A DNA stretch of 64,000 nt from Colias croceus (lineage: Eukaryota; Arthropoda; Insecta; Lepidoptera; Pieridae). How positions within the stretch are numbered: the stretch's first letter is position 1; the number at the start of each line of letters is the position of its first letter. The translations under genes were made by a program, and so were the position numbers. The notes beneath the pieces were generated by a model. The model was not told the DNA's origin. It did no database searches and saw nothing but the letters and a program-made list of their open reading frames with translations. Of the stretch, positions 44,201 through 49,662 are shown in pieces. The stretch covers positions 1,123,501 to 1,187,500 of the forward strand of contig NC_059540.1 of the NCBI RefSeq assembly GCF_905220415.1, given 5' to 3'.

Positions 44201-45363
44201 CAAAAAGTTTCAGATGCCACAGATGAAACTTCTTATGCTGTGGACAATCTCTTAAAAAGTTCCGAATAAGCAGATTTTAACGCTGTGGTCGATTTTTTAA
44301 AAAGAATTATTCAAAATTCTTCAAATTGATTGATTTCATTTTAGAAAAATGTCAAATAAAAATTCAAATAGGAAATAAAATTTTTAACTTTAGTTATGTA
44401 CTCAAATTGTATCTTAGTTCTTTTCTAAGTAGTGTTGATTGAGCCTAATGCAAAATACTACACATTTTAAAACACAAAGTAGAACTTACGCTAATTTTGC
44501 AAATGCTTAAAAAATAACAATAATATCATCTAAATAATGTATTTATGAAAATTTTATCAACAGAACTCAAACGAAATACTTTACACAATCTTTTTATAGC
44601 TTGAAACGGGCTCCGAGGTCTTTATACTCAAAATTTTGAAGTTGCGGTGTTAAAAATTTCCCTTCCGTGTTAAATAATCATTTGATAAAATCCTTTTGCT
44701 ATATCACTTTGGGCAAAATTAAAGGAGATAGCCCATTCAAATGTAGAACATCAAAATGTAGTTTCTTTCATTGTCCATCGGCATATTAAGACTTTCCCTG
44801 TTCCTAAACAACAAAATATTGATTTATTTTGTTTGCATAGAACTTACGAAGCTTTCATATACTTCATTCTCAAACTAGCATCTTTATAAATTCTGGATCA
44901 ATCGTCTTGCTTTTCGCCATATATTCTATATTTACTAACTAAACCATCGATCAATGCTTAAGCATTTCTTCCGGAATTTTGACCTTCCACCTTCCACTTT
45001 CTTGAAAAAAAAATTAAATTGATCTCAAACACCCCATTCTGAATGTACCTACCGCTTTTCTTATAACCGCAACTTAGATATCGACAACATTAAGGGTCAT
45101 CTCCTTGACACAAAATTGTTAAAAGTAACTGATAGCGAGTATCGTTCCGATTGGCTGCGAGACCCCGGAGCCCGTCCGGCGCCGCAGGGCGCGCTCTCCG
45201 TTCCTCTTCTCTATCATTTTCTAGTGATGAATTTATTCAAGCTCAACAACAGTTAGCCCGGTGGGCGAGTGAAGAGGCGGTCCCGGTGCGCGAGTACTAC
45301 CCCTCGCCCGTGGGCAGCTCCGCCAGCGACCGGCCCGCCGCCTTCCCGGAGTACACGCACTGA
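8126..45363 (+). CDS. mmd: ADAM-family protein, mind-meld/UNC-71-like (5' incomplete, multi-exon)
   Basis: This is the overall gene span; exons are listed separately. Joined exons give about 1036 residues in one consistent frame: prodomain tail (1-60), furin-like RERR, metalloprotease (about 70-280), disintegrin (about 285-385), cysteine-rich (about 385-540), EGF-like (about 535-565), one TM helix (about 600-622) and a tail of about 400 residues. The zinc site reads HMIGHNIGMGHD, so all three His ligands are present but the catalytic Glu is Met and proteolysis is unlikely. Non-catalytic ADAMs of this type (UNC-71, ADAM11/22/23) act in axon guidance and synaptic adhesion. That role here is inference. 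Upstream exons are outside the window. Confidence 0.85.
8269..9615. other. ADAM intron, left part
   Basis: AT-rich, with a more complex island at about 8700-9180 that carries chance open frames. No exon is supported. Confidence 0.45.
9616..9799 (-). mobile_element. non-autonomous Helitron, minus orientation
   Basis: Read on the minus strand it starts A|TC at 9799 with TATACTAATATTATAAAG and ends CTAG|T at 9616, preceded by a GC-rich hairpin. A CATA microsatellite lies inside at about 9750-9770. Confidence 0.82.
10160..10235 (-). tRNA. tRNA-like unit 1 (possible Ser-GGA pseudo-tRNA)
   Basis: On the minus strand a 7-bp acceptor TCACGAG/CTCGTGA, an A box TGGCTGAGTTGG, a T arm GCGGG-TTCAAGT-CCCGC and a B box GGTTCAAGTCC can be folded into 76 nt. 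The anticodon arm is irregular (CGCC-CCGGAAT-GGCG). It would read GGA (Ser) but has C where U33 is expected, so function in translation is doubtful. A T-run follows on the coding strand, as for Pol III termination. Confidence 0.45.
10469..10544 (-). tRNA. tRNA-like unit 2
   Basis: Same sequence as unit 1, exactly 309 bp further on and in the same orientation. The A box, B box and acceptor pairing are intact and the anticodon arm is equally irregular. Confidence 0.45.
10874..10949 (+). tRNA. tRNA-like unit 3 (inverted)
   Basis: Same 76-nt structure as units 1 and 2 but on the plus strand, followed by GATCGAATTTTTTC, whose T6 would terminate Pol III. The preceding GGATAGAATAAATTCGAT pairs with the following ATCGAATTTTTTCTATTC, so a longer transcript could extend the acceptor stem. 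Confidence 0.45.
11184..11259 (+). tRNA. tRNA-like unit 4 (inverted)
   Basis: A copy of unit 3, 310 bp downstream; the one extra base is in an A-run of the spacer. It is followed by the same T6 stretch. The array stops 31 bp later at the right-hand target duplication. Confidence 0.45.
11303..12639. other. ADAM intron, right part
   Basis: No exon or clear repeat. A complex, less AT-rich stretch at about 11930-12330 may be conserved regulatory DNA; this is only an impression from composition. Confidence 0.4.
12640..12900 (+). repeat. mmd: tandem partial copies of the intron/exon edge of the next ADAM exon
   Basis: The block CTGCCAAATAGTAT...CACCTGACCAG...CACGCAGACAT...GGAGTGGTA occurs three times, from about 12647, 12736 and 12813. 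Only the third continues into the real exon. The first two copies carry the last intron bases plus about 30 bases of exon sequence and then break off. Confidence 0.8.
12858..13053 (+). CDS. mmd: ADAM exon: furin-like site and start of metalloprotease domain
   Basis: The exon follows TTACCCTCAG and ends at CTG|GTAAGT. It encodes HADILSWQEWYGGG, the basic RERR stretch expected for prodomain removal, then KYIETALVIDKYMFDK and VVHDAIQVANIADL, the typical opening of an ADAM reprolysin domain. Phase is 2 in and 0 out. Confidence 0.9.
13054..14610. other. ADAM intron with a complex island
   Basis: The interval 13680-13860 is non-repetitive and less AT-rich than its surroundings. It contains GGTATAAAAGGCGC, a TATA-like motif, between inverted copies of CGAGGGCAAA (about 13750 and 13846). 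It may be an enhancer or internal promoter; this is inference only. A 28-mer GAAGTTTCACTTCTGACACG... at 14550-14577 recurs at 27098. Confidence 0.35.
14611..14783 (+). CDS. mmd: ADAM exon: metalloprotease domain, middle
   Basis: Acceptor TTATTTCCCAG, donor GTC|GTGAGT. It encodes YFRTLNTRVSVVYIESWQSA and continues to KDTTQLLS, the standard ADAM segment that leads to the GQ block of the next exon. Phase is 0 in and 2 out. Confidence 0.92.
14784..17593. other. ADAM intron
   Basis: AT-rich. A CpG-rich island at about 15985-16260 includes CGCCGCCATTTTTC (YY1-like) and several CG-rich words, and could be regulatory. No exon was recognised. Confidence 0.4.
17594..17742 (+). CDS. mmd: ADAM exon: first half of the zinc motif
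   Basis: Acceptor CCCTTTTCAG, donor ATCG|GTAATT. It encodes GQMFPGGESG, then MCTPKSVGISVDYNTYE and HILAATMAHMIGHNIG. In active ADAMs the motif is HExGHxxGxxH; here the second residue is Met, so the general base is missing. Confidence 0.92.
17743..18313. other. ADAM intron, AT-rich
   Basis: Nothing recognised apart from an AATT-rich stretch at 17757-17775. Confidence 0.4.
18314..18534 (+). mobile_element. non-autonomous Helitron
   Basis: Starts A|TCCATACTAATAATATTATAA, contains CTGTCTGTCTGTC, and ends in a GC-rich hairpin followed by CTAG|T. Both termini are intact. Confidence 0.85.
18535..19520. other. ADAM intron, AT-rich
   Basis: No exon or clear repeat seen. Confidence 0.4.
19521..19788 (-). 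mobile_element. degraded Helitron interrupted by a tRNA-derived SINE-like piece
   Basis: The minus-strand 3' end (CTAG at 19521-19524) and the GTAATCGGTTCAGTAG-type body run to about 19690. A tRNA-like segment then intervenes, and Helitron-like ACATACTTACAAAC resumes at 19771. The remnant ends only about 25 bp before the next ADAM exon. Confidence 0.65.
19693..19765 (-). repeat. tRNA-like (Gly-TCC-like) SINE head fragment
   Basis: On the minus strand it has an A-box-like TGGCTTGGTTGG, a possible anticodon loop CTTCCAA (TCC) and a B box GGTTCGATTCC. The acceptor ends do not pair properly, so this is a tRNA-derived repeat and not a tRNA gene. A duplicated TAAGTTTTTACGTA lies on its left. Confidence 0.55.
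19811..19995 (+). CDS. mmd: ADAM exon: end of metalloprotease domain
   Basis: Acceptor TTTTTCCCAG, donor GAG|GTATGA. It opens with GMGHDDGREQCFCRDWHGC, supplying the third His ligand, then IMAQSIVGLENVQPYKFSDC and the domain end at LCLLNKPNE. Phase is 1 in and 0 out. Confidence 0.92.
19996..22137. other. ADAM intron left of the Harbinger insertion
   Basis: A 37-bp tandem duplication (CACCCATAACTTTATATTAA...) lies at about 20250-20320. A complex, GC-richer stretch at about 20500-20830 carries an 87-codon chance frame with no domain signature. Confidence 0.45.
22397..24745 (+). CDS. Harbinger MADF (Myb/SANT-like) DNA-binding protein, two exons
   Basis: Exons 22397-22580 and 24027-24745 join in phase (G|GTAAGT to TTTTAG|GA) into 300 residues. 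The N-terminal MADF domain reads LIDEIEKREAIWNIN, ...RRSWEELVLIF, then across the junction KKWKNLRDAYVKEFKK, with the expected Trp spacing. A Gln/Ser/Tyr-rich region and an acidic end (YEDSQELDLF) follow. In this transposon class the second protein helps the transposase bind DNA and enter the nucleus. Its intron (22581-24026) contains a MITE and, on the other strand, the main transposase exon. The start is the first ATG in frame, close to the left TIR. Confidence 0.85.
22597..23083. mobile_element. MITE-like element nested in the Harbinger MADF intron
   Basis: Perfect 24-bp terminal inverted repeats begin CGCACCTTTAAAGTAAAACC (22597-22620 and 23060-23083). GTA lies directly outside each end (22594-22596, 23084-23086), a possible 3-bp duplication. 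No coding capacity. It ends 24 bp from the transposase stop codon. Confidence 0.75.
23107..25197 (-). CDS. Harbinger DDE transposase (HARBI1-like), two exons
   Basis: Exon 1 (25197-24854) and exon 2 (23995-23107) join in phase across CG|GTAAGT and TTGCAG|G into 410 residues. Exon 1 holds a basic stretch and the N-terminal helix region ending KEKLIVTLR. Exon 2 continues YLASGCSLAELQYGYKIG, then the DDE nuclease fold: GALDGKH (first Asp), VIVADEAFGM (second Asp) and RRYVECTFGIM (Glu). All three catalytic residues are present and no stop interrupts the frame. The transposase cuts at the TIRs and inserts at TWA. Its intron (23996-24853) contains exon 2 of the MADF gene on the opposite strand. Confidence 0.93.
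25268..25718. other. ADAM intron
   Basis: AT-rich sequence between the Harbinger element and the next inverted-repeat element; nothing coding. Confidence 0.4.
25719..26328. mobile_element. 610-bp foldback/MITE element
   Basis: The two ends form an imperfect inverted repeat of about 130 bp, roughly three-quarters identical by eye, starting GGGCCTTAG and including CTACCAACGAC and GACGACCACGA. CTT flanks both ends (25716-25718, 26329-26331). No frame of note. The decay of the arms suggests an old copy. Confidence 0.75.
26625..26725. repeat. (GT)n-rich microsatellite
   Basis: An interrupted GT run, with (GT)10 at about 26691-26709. It generates His/Thr-rich chance frames on the minus strand. 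Confidence 0.85.
26855..27022 (+). CDS. mmd: ADAM exon: disintegrin domain, first half
   Basis: Acceptor CTACTACCACCAG, donor CAG|GTATAC, 56 codons, phase 0/0. It encodes QCGNGRLDEGEECDCG, NPCCDPFTCRLTKEAQC and GDCCDRCQ, the Cys pattern of an ADAM disintegrin domain. GC content is much higher than in the flanking intron. Confidence 0.93.
26950..27650 (+). repeat. mmd: three tandem copies of the 3' edge of the disintegrin exon plus intron start
   Basis: The exon tail from CTGCGACCC (26950) to its donor, with the following intron, is repeated from 27269 and again from 27524. The copies end CGATGCCAG|GTATAC and CAATGTCAT|GTATAC. Both copies keep the coding frame and all Cys codons, but neither has a good acceptor, so they are probably not used as exons. 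The first repeat unit carries about 65 extra bp. Confidence 0.85.
27641..28422. other. ADAM intron
   Basis: AT-rich, nothing recognised. Confidence 0.4.
28423..28727 (+). CDS. mmd: ADAM exon: disintegrin end and cysteine-rich start
   Basis: Acceptor TTTCTTGCTAG, donor ATGGA|GTGAGT. It encodes LKPRGVVCRDSTNECDLEE (the disintegrin loop, without RGD), TCTGLSGACPADAYKKNG, then the cysteine-rich YCFAGQCPTLSLQCEKIWG and GHCGKDANGNFIKCDME. Phase is 0 in and 2 out. Confidence 0.93.
28728..29159. other. ADAM intron with decayed TTC/GAA repeats
   Basis: AT-rich, becoming a degenerate repeat of TTCTAGAA/CCAGAAC words from about 29060. Confidence 0.5.
29160..29222. promoter_or_regulatory. heat-shock-element-like array, 13 alternating TTC/GAA units
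   Basis: TTC and GAA alternate every 5 bp without a break from 29160 to 29222, matching the nGAAnnTTCn rule for HSF trimers. It stands 12 bp upstream of the next exon. It may be a minisatellite that happens to fit the motif; HSF binding is inference. Confidence 0.5.
29235..29354 (+). CDS. mmd: ADAM exon: cysteine-rich domain, middle
   Basis: Acceptor ATATTACAG, donor GCAA|GTGAGT. It encodes NVRCGSLQCQLGNRYPIV and ends near GNEYDCK. Phase 2 on both sides joins cleanly to its neighbours. Confidence 0.92.
29355..31683. other. ADAM intron
   Basis: Contains an 18-bp-arm hairpin (31172-31209). A (AAT)/(ATC) microsatellite with a CCACTGGGCAAGAGCCTCTCC tail lies at about 31500-31610 and resembles a common lepidopteran LINE 3' fragment. 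No exon. Confidence 0.45.
31172..31209. repeat. perfect hairpin, 18-bp arms
   Basis: ATTCCTTGTTTCTAGACA and its reverse complement are separated by 2 bp. Confidence 0.9.
31684..31867 (+). mobile_element. non-autonomous Helitron
   Basis: Starts A|TCACTACATAGTATAAAACA and ends GCGAGCGAAGCCGCGGGTGG...CTAG|T, with a 3' hairpin. It ends 42 bp before the next ADAM exon. Confidence 0.82.
31910..32087 (+). CDS. mmd: ADAM exon: cysteine-rich domain end
   Basis: Acceptor AATTCGCAG, donor AGGG|GTGAGT. It encodes GLPEHAEVGPLGLVRDGTPC, then NLVCVNQTC and TDHNNHECSARG, which leads into the EGF-like exon. Phase is 2 in and 0 out. Confidence 0.92.
32100..32355. repeat. CTCAAA-derived minisatellite
   Basis: Variants of ACTCAAACTCAAA, with a longer duplicated block (AATTCAAACTCAAACTTGAG...), start about 12 bp after the exon donor. 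Confidence 0.85.
32356..36448. other. long ADAM intron
   Basis: AT-rich, with no exon supported. The main structure is the palindrome at 35490-35584. Confidence 0.4.
35490..35584. repeat. near-perfect palindrome with internal 27-bp direct repeat
   Basis: 32-bp perfect arms begin CTTCATCATTTTATAGCGTC. The 31-bp centre and right arm contain two copies of a 27-bp unit (TTCCAAAATATAGAATTAGA...). Weaker inverted similarity extends outward to about 35444 and 35608. Confidence 0.85.
36449..36602 (+). CDS. mmd: ADAM exon: EGF-like module and juxtamembrane stalk
   Basis: Acceptor ACAATTCCAG, donor TATG|GTGAGT. It encodes LCSNMNKCVCNRGWTGPDCS, completing the EGF-like domain, then a stalk PPLPTAYVPENATKAAYNMT. 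Phase is 0 in and 1 out, the phase both alternative TM exons require. Confidence 0.93.
36603..37254. other. ADAM intron
   Basis: Mostly AT-rich. A plausible acceptor at 36972 opens a 66-codon frame that ends at 37172 (see findings). Confidence 0.4.
37255..37360 (+). CDS. mmd: ADAM alternative transmembrane exon A
   Basis: Acceptor CTCTCTTGCAG, donor TTCAG|GTAACG, 106 nt, phase 1 in and 2 out. It encodes the TM helix MMMVVLLLAVVLSVFVGFAW. It joins upstream to ...KKETPYG and downstream to RKKSTLPK, which supplies the stop-transfer charge. It cannot be combined in frame with exon B. Confidence 0.88.
37705..37804 (+). CDS. mmd: ADAM alternative transmembrane exon B
   Basis: Acceptor TTTGGGCGCAG, donor TACAG|GTCAGT, 100 nt, with the same phases as exon A. 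It encodes a different helix, TVFLVAVLMSVVGGVFIVFA, ending LCYR before the shared RKK. The differing sequence suggests an old duplication or distinct selection on the two helices. Confidence 0.88.
37805..39241. other. ADAM intron, with GC-rich repeats at left
   Basis: The interval 38090-38175 is a run of CCGGCCCGCCGCCTG-type repeats (about 15 bp each) that produces long chance frames on both strands. The rest is AT-rich. Confidence 0.5.
39242..39391 (+). CDS. mmd: ADAM exon: cytoplasmic tail, membrane-proximal
   Basis: Acceptor CGCCTGCACCAG, donor TTCAG|GTATGT. It encodes RKKSTLPKYDPPYVKKPIAK and a Ser-rich stretch to HSFNNTFR. Phase is 2 in and 2 out. Confidence 0.88.
39392..40581. other. 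ADAM intron containing a probable microexon
   Basis: Apart from the 12-nt microexon at 39719 nothing was recognised. Confidence 0.4.
39719..39730 (+). CDS. mmd: probable 12-nt ADAM microexon
   Basis: AAACCTCCTAAG stands between a plausible acceptor (branch-like CTAAT, then GATCAAACAG) and a strong donor AAG|GTATGT. It fits the phase (2 in, 2 out) and would insert NLLR between the flanking exons. Skipping it also keeps the frame, so it could be a cassette. Confidence 0.5.
40582..40640 (+). CDS. mmd: ADAM exon: cytoplasmic tail
   Basis: Acceptor ATTTTCTTCAG, donor TTCAG|GTAAAT, 59 nt, phase 2 in and 1 out. It encodes RDHKQMKRVHSGSEDEPTHS. Both junctions fit in phase. Confidence 0.8.
40729..40937 (+). 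CDS. mmd: ADAM exon: cytoplasmic tail
   Basis: Acceptor ACATTACAG, donor TTTAAG|GTGAGA. It encodes GEEDIAFIDVTPGTMSKLPE, a Lys-rich KGILKKHGYG stretch and an acidic/Ser-rich part ending ADMEYKFK. Phase is 1 in and 0 out. Confidence 0.88.
40938..41355. other. ADAM intron
   Basis: AT-rich, nothing recognised. Confidence 0.4.
41356..41547 (+). CDS. mmd: ADAM exon: cytoplasmic tail
   Basis: Acceptor AACAATTCCAG, donor GACGAG|GTGAGT, 64 codons. It encodes DLNGYHENIIEALKTAAAQR, a Gly/Ser/Ala linker and LQDYEYKRERPASADKPHDE. Phase 0/0. Confidence 0.88.
41548..43059. other. ADAM intron with an inserted repeat
   Basis: Holds the (ATA)n-tailed repeat at about 41822-42612; the remainder is AT-rich. 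Confidence 0.45.
41822..42612 (+). mobile_element. unclassified GC-richer repeat with (ATA)n tail
   Basis: A block clearly richer in GC than the intron starts after an (ATA)n run with GGCGTAGGGATGTGACGACC and ends in another (ATA)n run at 42595-42612. The trinucleotide tail and composition suggest a LINE 5' fragment or a SINE-like element. No RT motif is visible, so the class is open. Confidence 0.45.
43060..43229 (+). CDS. mmd: ADAM exon: cytoplasmic tail
   Basis: Acceptor TCACATTACAG, donor CCACC|GTGAGT. It encodes GPYRIRNLEDLIRQLEHHSS, then HMSPSGSEDIRMSETEADRH and YRIEDVPP. The short amphipathic EDLIRQLEHH segment is the most structured part of the tail. Phase is 0 in and 2 out. Confidence 0.88.
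43230..43801. other. ADAM intron
   Basis: AT-rich to about 43650, then GC-rich approaching the next exon. Confidence 0.4.
43802..44147 (+). CDS. mmd: ADAM exon: His-rich tail, with donor at 44104 or stop at 44147
   Basis: Frame and phase fix the reading ...FGYRSFRGSGRHHAPLLAP, a His/Ala/Pro repeat (about 43926-44036), then VPDDDALYETADTERLRDAP. The acceptor is ambiguous: AG at 43800-43801 and 43815-43816 both fit the phase. The exon either splices at GAGAG|GTACGC (44104) to the last exon, or reads on through ERYASSSSLRSLDTT to TAA at 44145-44147, giving a different C-terminus. Confidence 0.75.
44148..45224. other. ADAM last intron (or alternative 3' UTR)
   Basis: AT-rich; ends with a strong pyrimidine tract before TTTTCTAG. 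Confidence 0.45.
45225..45363 (+). CDS. mmd: ADAM last coding exon
   Basis: Acceptor CTATCATTTTCTAG; the first base completes AG|T. It encodes DEFIQAQQQLARWASEEAVP, VREYYPSPVGS and the end FPEYTH-stop (TGA 45361-45363). Phase matches the donor at 44104 exactly. Confidence 0.82.
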
Positions 45364-48300
45364 CCCCTCCCGCTCCCCCCCTCCGCACGACTAGCGTAGG
45401 ACGCACGTAGTGACGCGCATACGATACGTATAATCGTTAGACTCGTCGATTGTAAATATGTCATAAAGTGCACATTATGATATGACTGAGGTAGTTAGCG
45501 CGGCGCCGGCGCGAGCTGCGCGCGAGACCCGGAACGCTTTATAGAGCGCGGCTCGCGGCGGCGCCTGTGCTGTGCCCGCGCGGGCCGAGCTGTGCCCGCG
45601 TGGTGCGAGCTGAGGCCGCGCGGGGCGAGCTGTGCCCGCGCGGGGCGAGCTGTGCCCGCGCGGGGCGAGCTGTGCCCGCGCGGGGCGAACTGTGCCGAGC
45701 CCGCGTCCCGCTCCGCCGACGACGATCTCGACTATCCGCTACTTAGATAGGCGTTAACAAATTACATTAATCTATTCAAGCGAAGCTTTAATGTGAACGA
45801 GTTAGTTCGGATGTGTCGTTGTGGAACGAGCTCGGCGGCGTGTAGATCTGTGAATTTGTCCGCTGTCGGTCGTATCGTGTTCAGTTACCGTGTGGTTGCC
45901 GACGAGACGTCGGCCGATGAAGGCGGGCCCCCGTCCCCGGAGAGTCGAATAAATCGCAATCATACTATATCACCTCTCCGACAAACAGCCCGACTTCGCG
46001 ATACGTCACTGAGGGATGAAACAGTTGACACCGATGTATTTCGATTGACCGTTTTGTTTCGAGTTACATTTTTCGATGACGTTAACGTCGCTCTAGTTTA
46101 AACTAGTTTGAAATTCAGAGATCTCGAAACACCATGCACTATAAAATTTTGTATCTAGTATCTATGCGTACACATGTTCTAAATAGGTTACGTTAATGTG
46201 AATAAAAGTTATTTCGGATTTTATCAGAACGTATATTGTACATGTATGTATATGTATTATAATTGTATTAAATTTAACACGAATTTAACCGAACTTATCG
46301 AACGATGTTAAAGTGTCACTCCTGACGATGCGGCGAAGCTCCGTGCGTTTTTTTTTTTTAATTTAGTGATGCGAAATAGAGTAGTTTAGGAATAAAGCAT
46401 AAATCAAATAATACCAAAGAAATTATAGTTCGATTGTAGTCTATGGTGTCAAATGAGTCGCGTCGCATCGTGAGCGGTGGCGCTAAGTGTTATCGTTTTT
46501 CTGTTTTAATTTATTGTGACAATTTTAGGACGTTATCGTTTCATTCGCGTTTACGCTAGGTTAGGTGGCGATGCCACGTTGTAACTAGTAGATAAATTAA
46601 AATTAAAATCAATAAATAGACAACAACAGTTCGGTTATCTCCAGTATGGATGGGAATGTGTTAACGGGTGTGTAGCTGTTTTGCTTCCGTTCATAGATTT
46701 AAGGTATACATTTATAAATTGTCCTAGAATCTTATTATCTAGTGCACTGTTCATGTTCCGTATGTGATCAAAAGTAGAGTTTAGATCATCGTGTCGTGCG
46801 CCATCGAAAGCGCAACATTAATTGCAGCGTTGAAATGTCTTAGAAAAATGAGTGTGAAAGTAAATTTGATGTAACATCTAAACATTTCGCTGCGACTCAA
46901 GTGAGAGATCCCACACATCAATCGCAGTCGCAAAACAGCTACACCGTCGTACTTCGTTAAATATACAAACGACGTTCGGCCTGACGGTCTCGTTTTAAGT
47001 AATTAATCTTATAGATAATGGTTATAATGTATAAGTCATAGTAAAATATTAAAGTACAGGGTAGTCATAAATGCAATACTCTGTGACTGGGTGCGGCGCT
47101 CGCTCCGGCGCGAGACTGACGGGGGATACTAGACCACTTTATTATTTGCAGAGTTAAACGGGGATGGTTATCGATGTTACGTCGAGCGGAACGGTAACAA
47201 ATAAACGGGTTAATAACGATCGTCGGTTGTGGGGACAGTTTGTAGTTGTTACTTTGGAGTGTAGCGCAAGGCTGTAGTATCCCGGTCAGTACAGCGCCGC
47301 GCGGTGCGGTGGGCGGGGCGCGCGCGTCCAGTTGGCGTCGCGTGCGCGAGTCGTGGAAACAATCGCGCGTGCGGTCGAGACCTGCGACATGTGTGCATTG
47401 TATGGGTACGGGAGTTTTTTACGAAGTTAAGTACCGAGAACACTTCTTATTATAGAATCTGTTGGTATGCCTTAACTCCACAACACTGCCAGTGACAGTG
47501 AGGTTATAGATAAGTATCGATTAATTATTTGTAGACGAAAAATAAGAATAACTTCGGTGAGATGCTCAATTGCCCGCGTCTTGTTATTGTGAGAATCGAT
47601 TTTCGGTTATGAACCACTGTTGTTTTAAATGTACGTTGTTTTTTCGTTGATGTTCGATAAATTGAAACGTGTATTGTAAGTTAACATTGGCCAAACAGGT
47701 ACCTACCCACGTTGACAGCAAAGTTAACGTTATGAATTAAATCGATTTAAATACAAAAACGCATGATTCACATTCAACAAGAGAATTATTAAGCCATTGT
47801 GTAGATTAGATGTATCGTGATTGCGTTTATTGAATTCGCGACACTTGGAATTGATTTTGTAAATGCGCCTGAACTGCAACAATAGACATAAGACGTGAAA
47901 TTGGAATGTAAGCTGTCGATAAATTGTATAATGTATGTATGGTGTTGTTTTGTATAAAATAATATTATGATGTATTGGCAAAAATAACGTTCATTCTTTG
48001 CAAATCAAAATGTTTAATTAAGAAGTAGTAAAGAATTAAATATCCGTTGTTTTTGATGTGCAAAATGAGACACGTTTTTGCCAATCACGTGAAAGCAGTG
48101 AATTGTAACGGTTTAATTTTATCAGCGGTTAATTGTGAACCTACGGTTTTGTATACAAATGCATATATTTATATTGTAAAAGACGAGTCAATGTGTCAAA
48201 TCGACCGCACTCGCGTGTCGCGCGGGCCTAATACGTCAATTTGCGGACGCCAAAGACCGCCATTGCTCACGGTAGTGCTCTGAACTATTGCGAATTAGCG

Positions 48301-49200
48301 TAATGCTTCATTTCGATCGATATACATCTGGTTACAGTACGTATGGTTTAGAGTACGTAGCATTTTACACTCGAATGGCAAAAAAATGTGAACACAACAC
48401 GACAGCTTATAAAGAAAAGGGATCTTGTTATGCAATTGGAGGGAATAACTAGAGAATTAAATGTAGGTCTTATGATGTTATTATAAACCCGTTAAACCAT
48501 ATAGTGAAGATCGAATAATATTATAACGGTCAATACTAAGCGGATAAATCTTTTTCAACCGCATTAGTCGAAAACAAATTATGAATTAGCGACATCTAGT
48601 GATTACAACTAGAAAATCGCACATTATTGTCCAGCGCGCAATAATTTTGGTTGTGGTTCAGTTTTAAATACGTGTACGTGTAGTGAGATTATTTATAGAC
48701 GATTTCGCTCAATAGAAGTATTTTACATTAAGGATAAAGTTTATTTAAGTGCCGTATTAGGTAAAACATTGATCAGTTAATGGTGCACCTGATATATTTT
48801 TCAGTAGATTAGGAAAATCCGATACGCTATAATATACATTACAATTTACATAATACACTGCAATAAAGGAATCGGGATTTTTTTTACATGCTGCAATAAT
48901 AGATTTAATGTGAAAGTAATCTCAAGTTGTAATGAATCTTATGCCTTACAATTTAAATGTATTTGTTGTTAGATAACATACGGATAAAAGTTGTAATAAA
49001 TATTTCATTCTTATCTCAAGTTATTATTATTTTACGAATATATAAGTTATAAAGCATTACGTTAATTCGCAAATACACATCACTACTGAATAAACTAAAT
49101 CATAATGTGAAAATTATTAATAAGTGATATTATGTATTATAAAAATACGAATTTTAAACGAAAAACGTTGAAACGTTATAATTTTCCGTTTTATTTTGTC
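45364..49200 (+). other. mmd: probable long 3' UTR of the ADAM gene
   Basis: No further coding signal on this strand. AATAAA signals occur at about 46200, 46391, 48864 and 49000, so alternative polyadenylation is likely. A 102-codon frame at 45793-46101 has no domain and is probably chance. GC-rich segments at 45480-45730 and 47290-47400. The true end of the transcript is unknown. Confidence 0.5.
45581..45700. repeat. 20-bp GC-rich tandem repeat, six units
   Basis: CGGGGCGAGCTGTGCCCGCG and close variants repeat in exact 20-bp register, about 220 bp after the ADAM stop codon, inside the likely 3' UTR. Confidence 0.92.
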
Positions 49201-49626
49201 CTTGTAAATATATTTGCTATATTATTTACTAAATGAATGTAACATATTATTAACAACCAAAATAGATGAATACAAATTTTTCTGATTGTATTATTTATCC
49301 TTATCCAAAATATTGTGATGTGTTTGAGAACTGCAAAAGTATTCCACCGACACCCATCGGATACTGTTTTACAAATATCTTCTATGTATGTAGAGTATAA
49401 AAAAATAAAACGTGGAGTCATTAAGAAATCATTTTTTATAATTATCTACAATTTTAGAATATTTTGATAAGACGATTTCATAGATGGGGTTGTGTGAATG
49501 TGAAACAACCAAAATATTCTGGGTTCGACCCCCGGTGACCAAAAATGATAAATTTACTGCAGAACTTATAAACTTTTTATAAAACTCATTTACTTTATTC
49601 AATAGGGATATAAAATAAAACACCAA

Positions 49627-49632
49627 TTTATT
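49627..49632 (-). terminator. DNAAF3 polyadenylation signal
   Basis: AATAAA on the minus strand, about 31 bp after the DNAAF3 stop codon. It is the nearest signal in a suitable place. Confidence 0.5.
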
Positions 49633-49662
49633 TAGAATCATAACATTATATTTAATAATAAT

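Noticed and set aside
45793..46101. 102-codon frame after the ADAM stop
   Set aside because: No domain, no splice or start context, and it lies in the likely 3' UTR.
49526..49548. GGGTTCGACCCCCGG, resembling a tRNA T arm
   Set aside because: No A box or acceptor stem; perhaps a SINE relic, too short to call.
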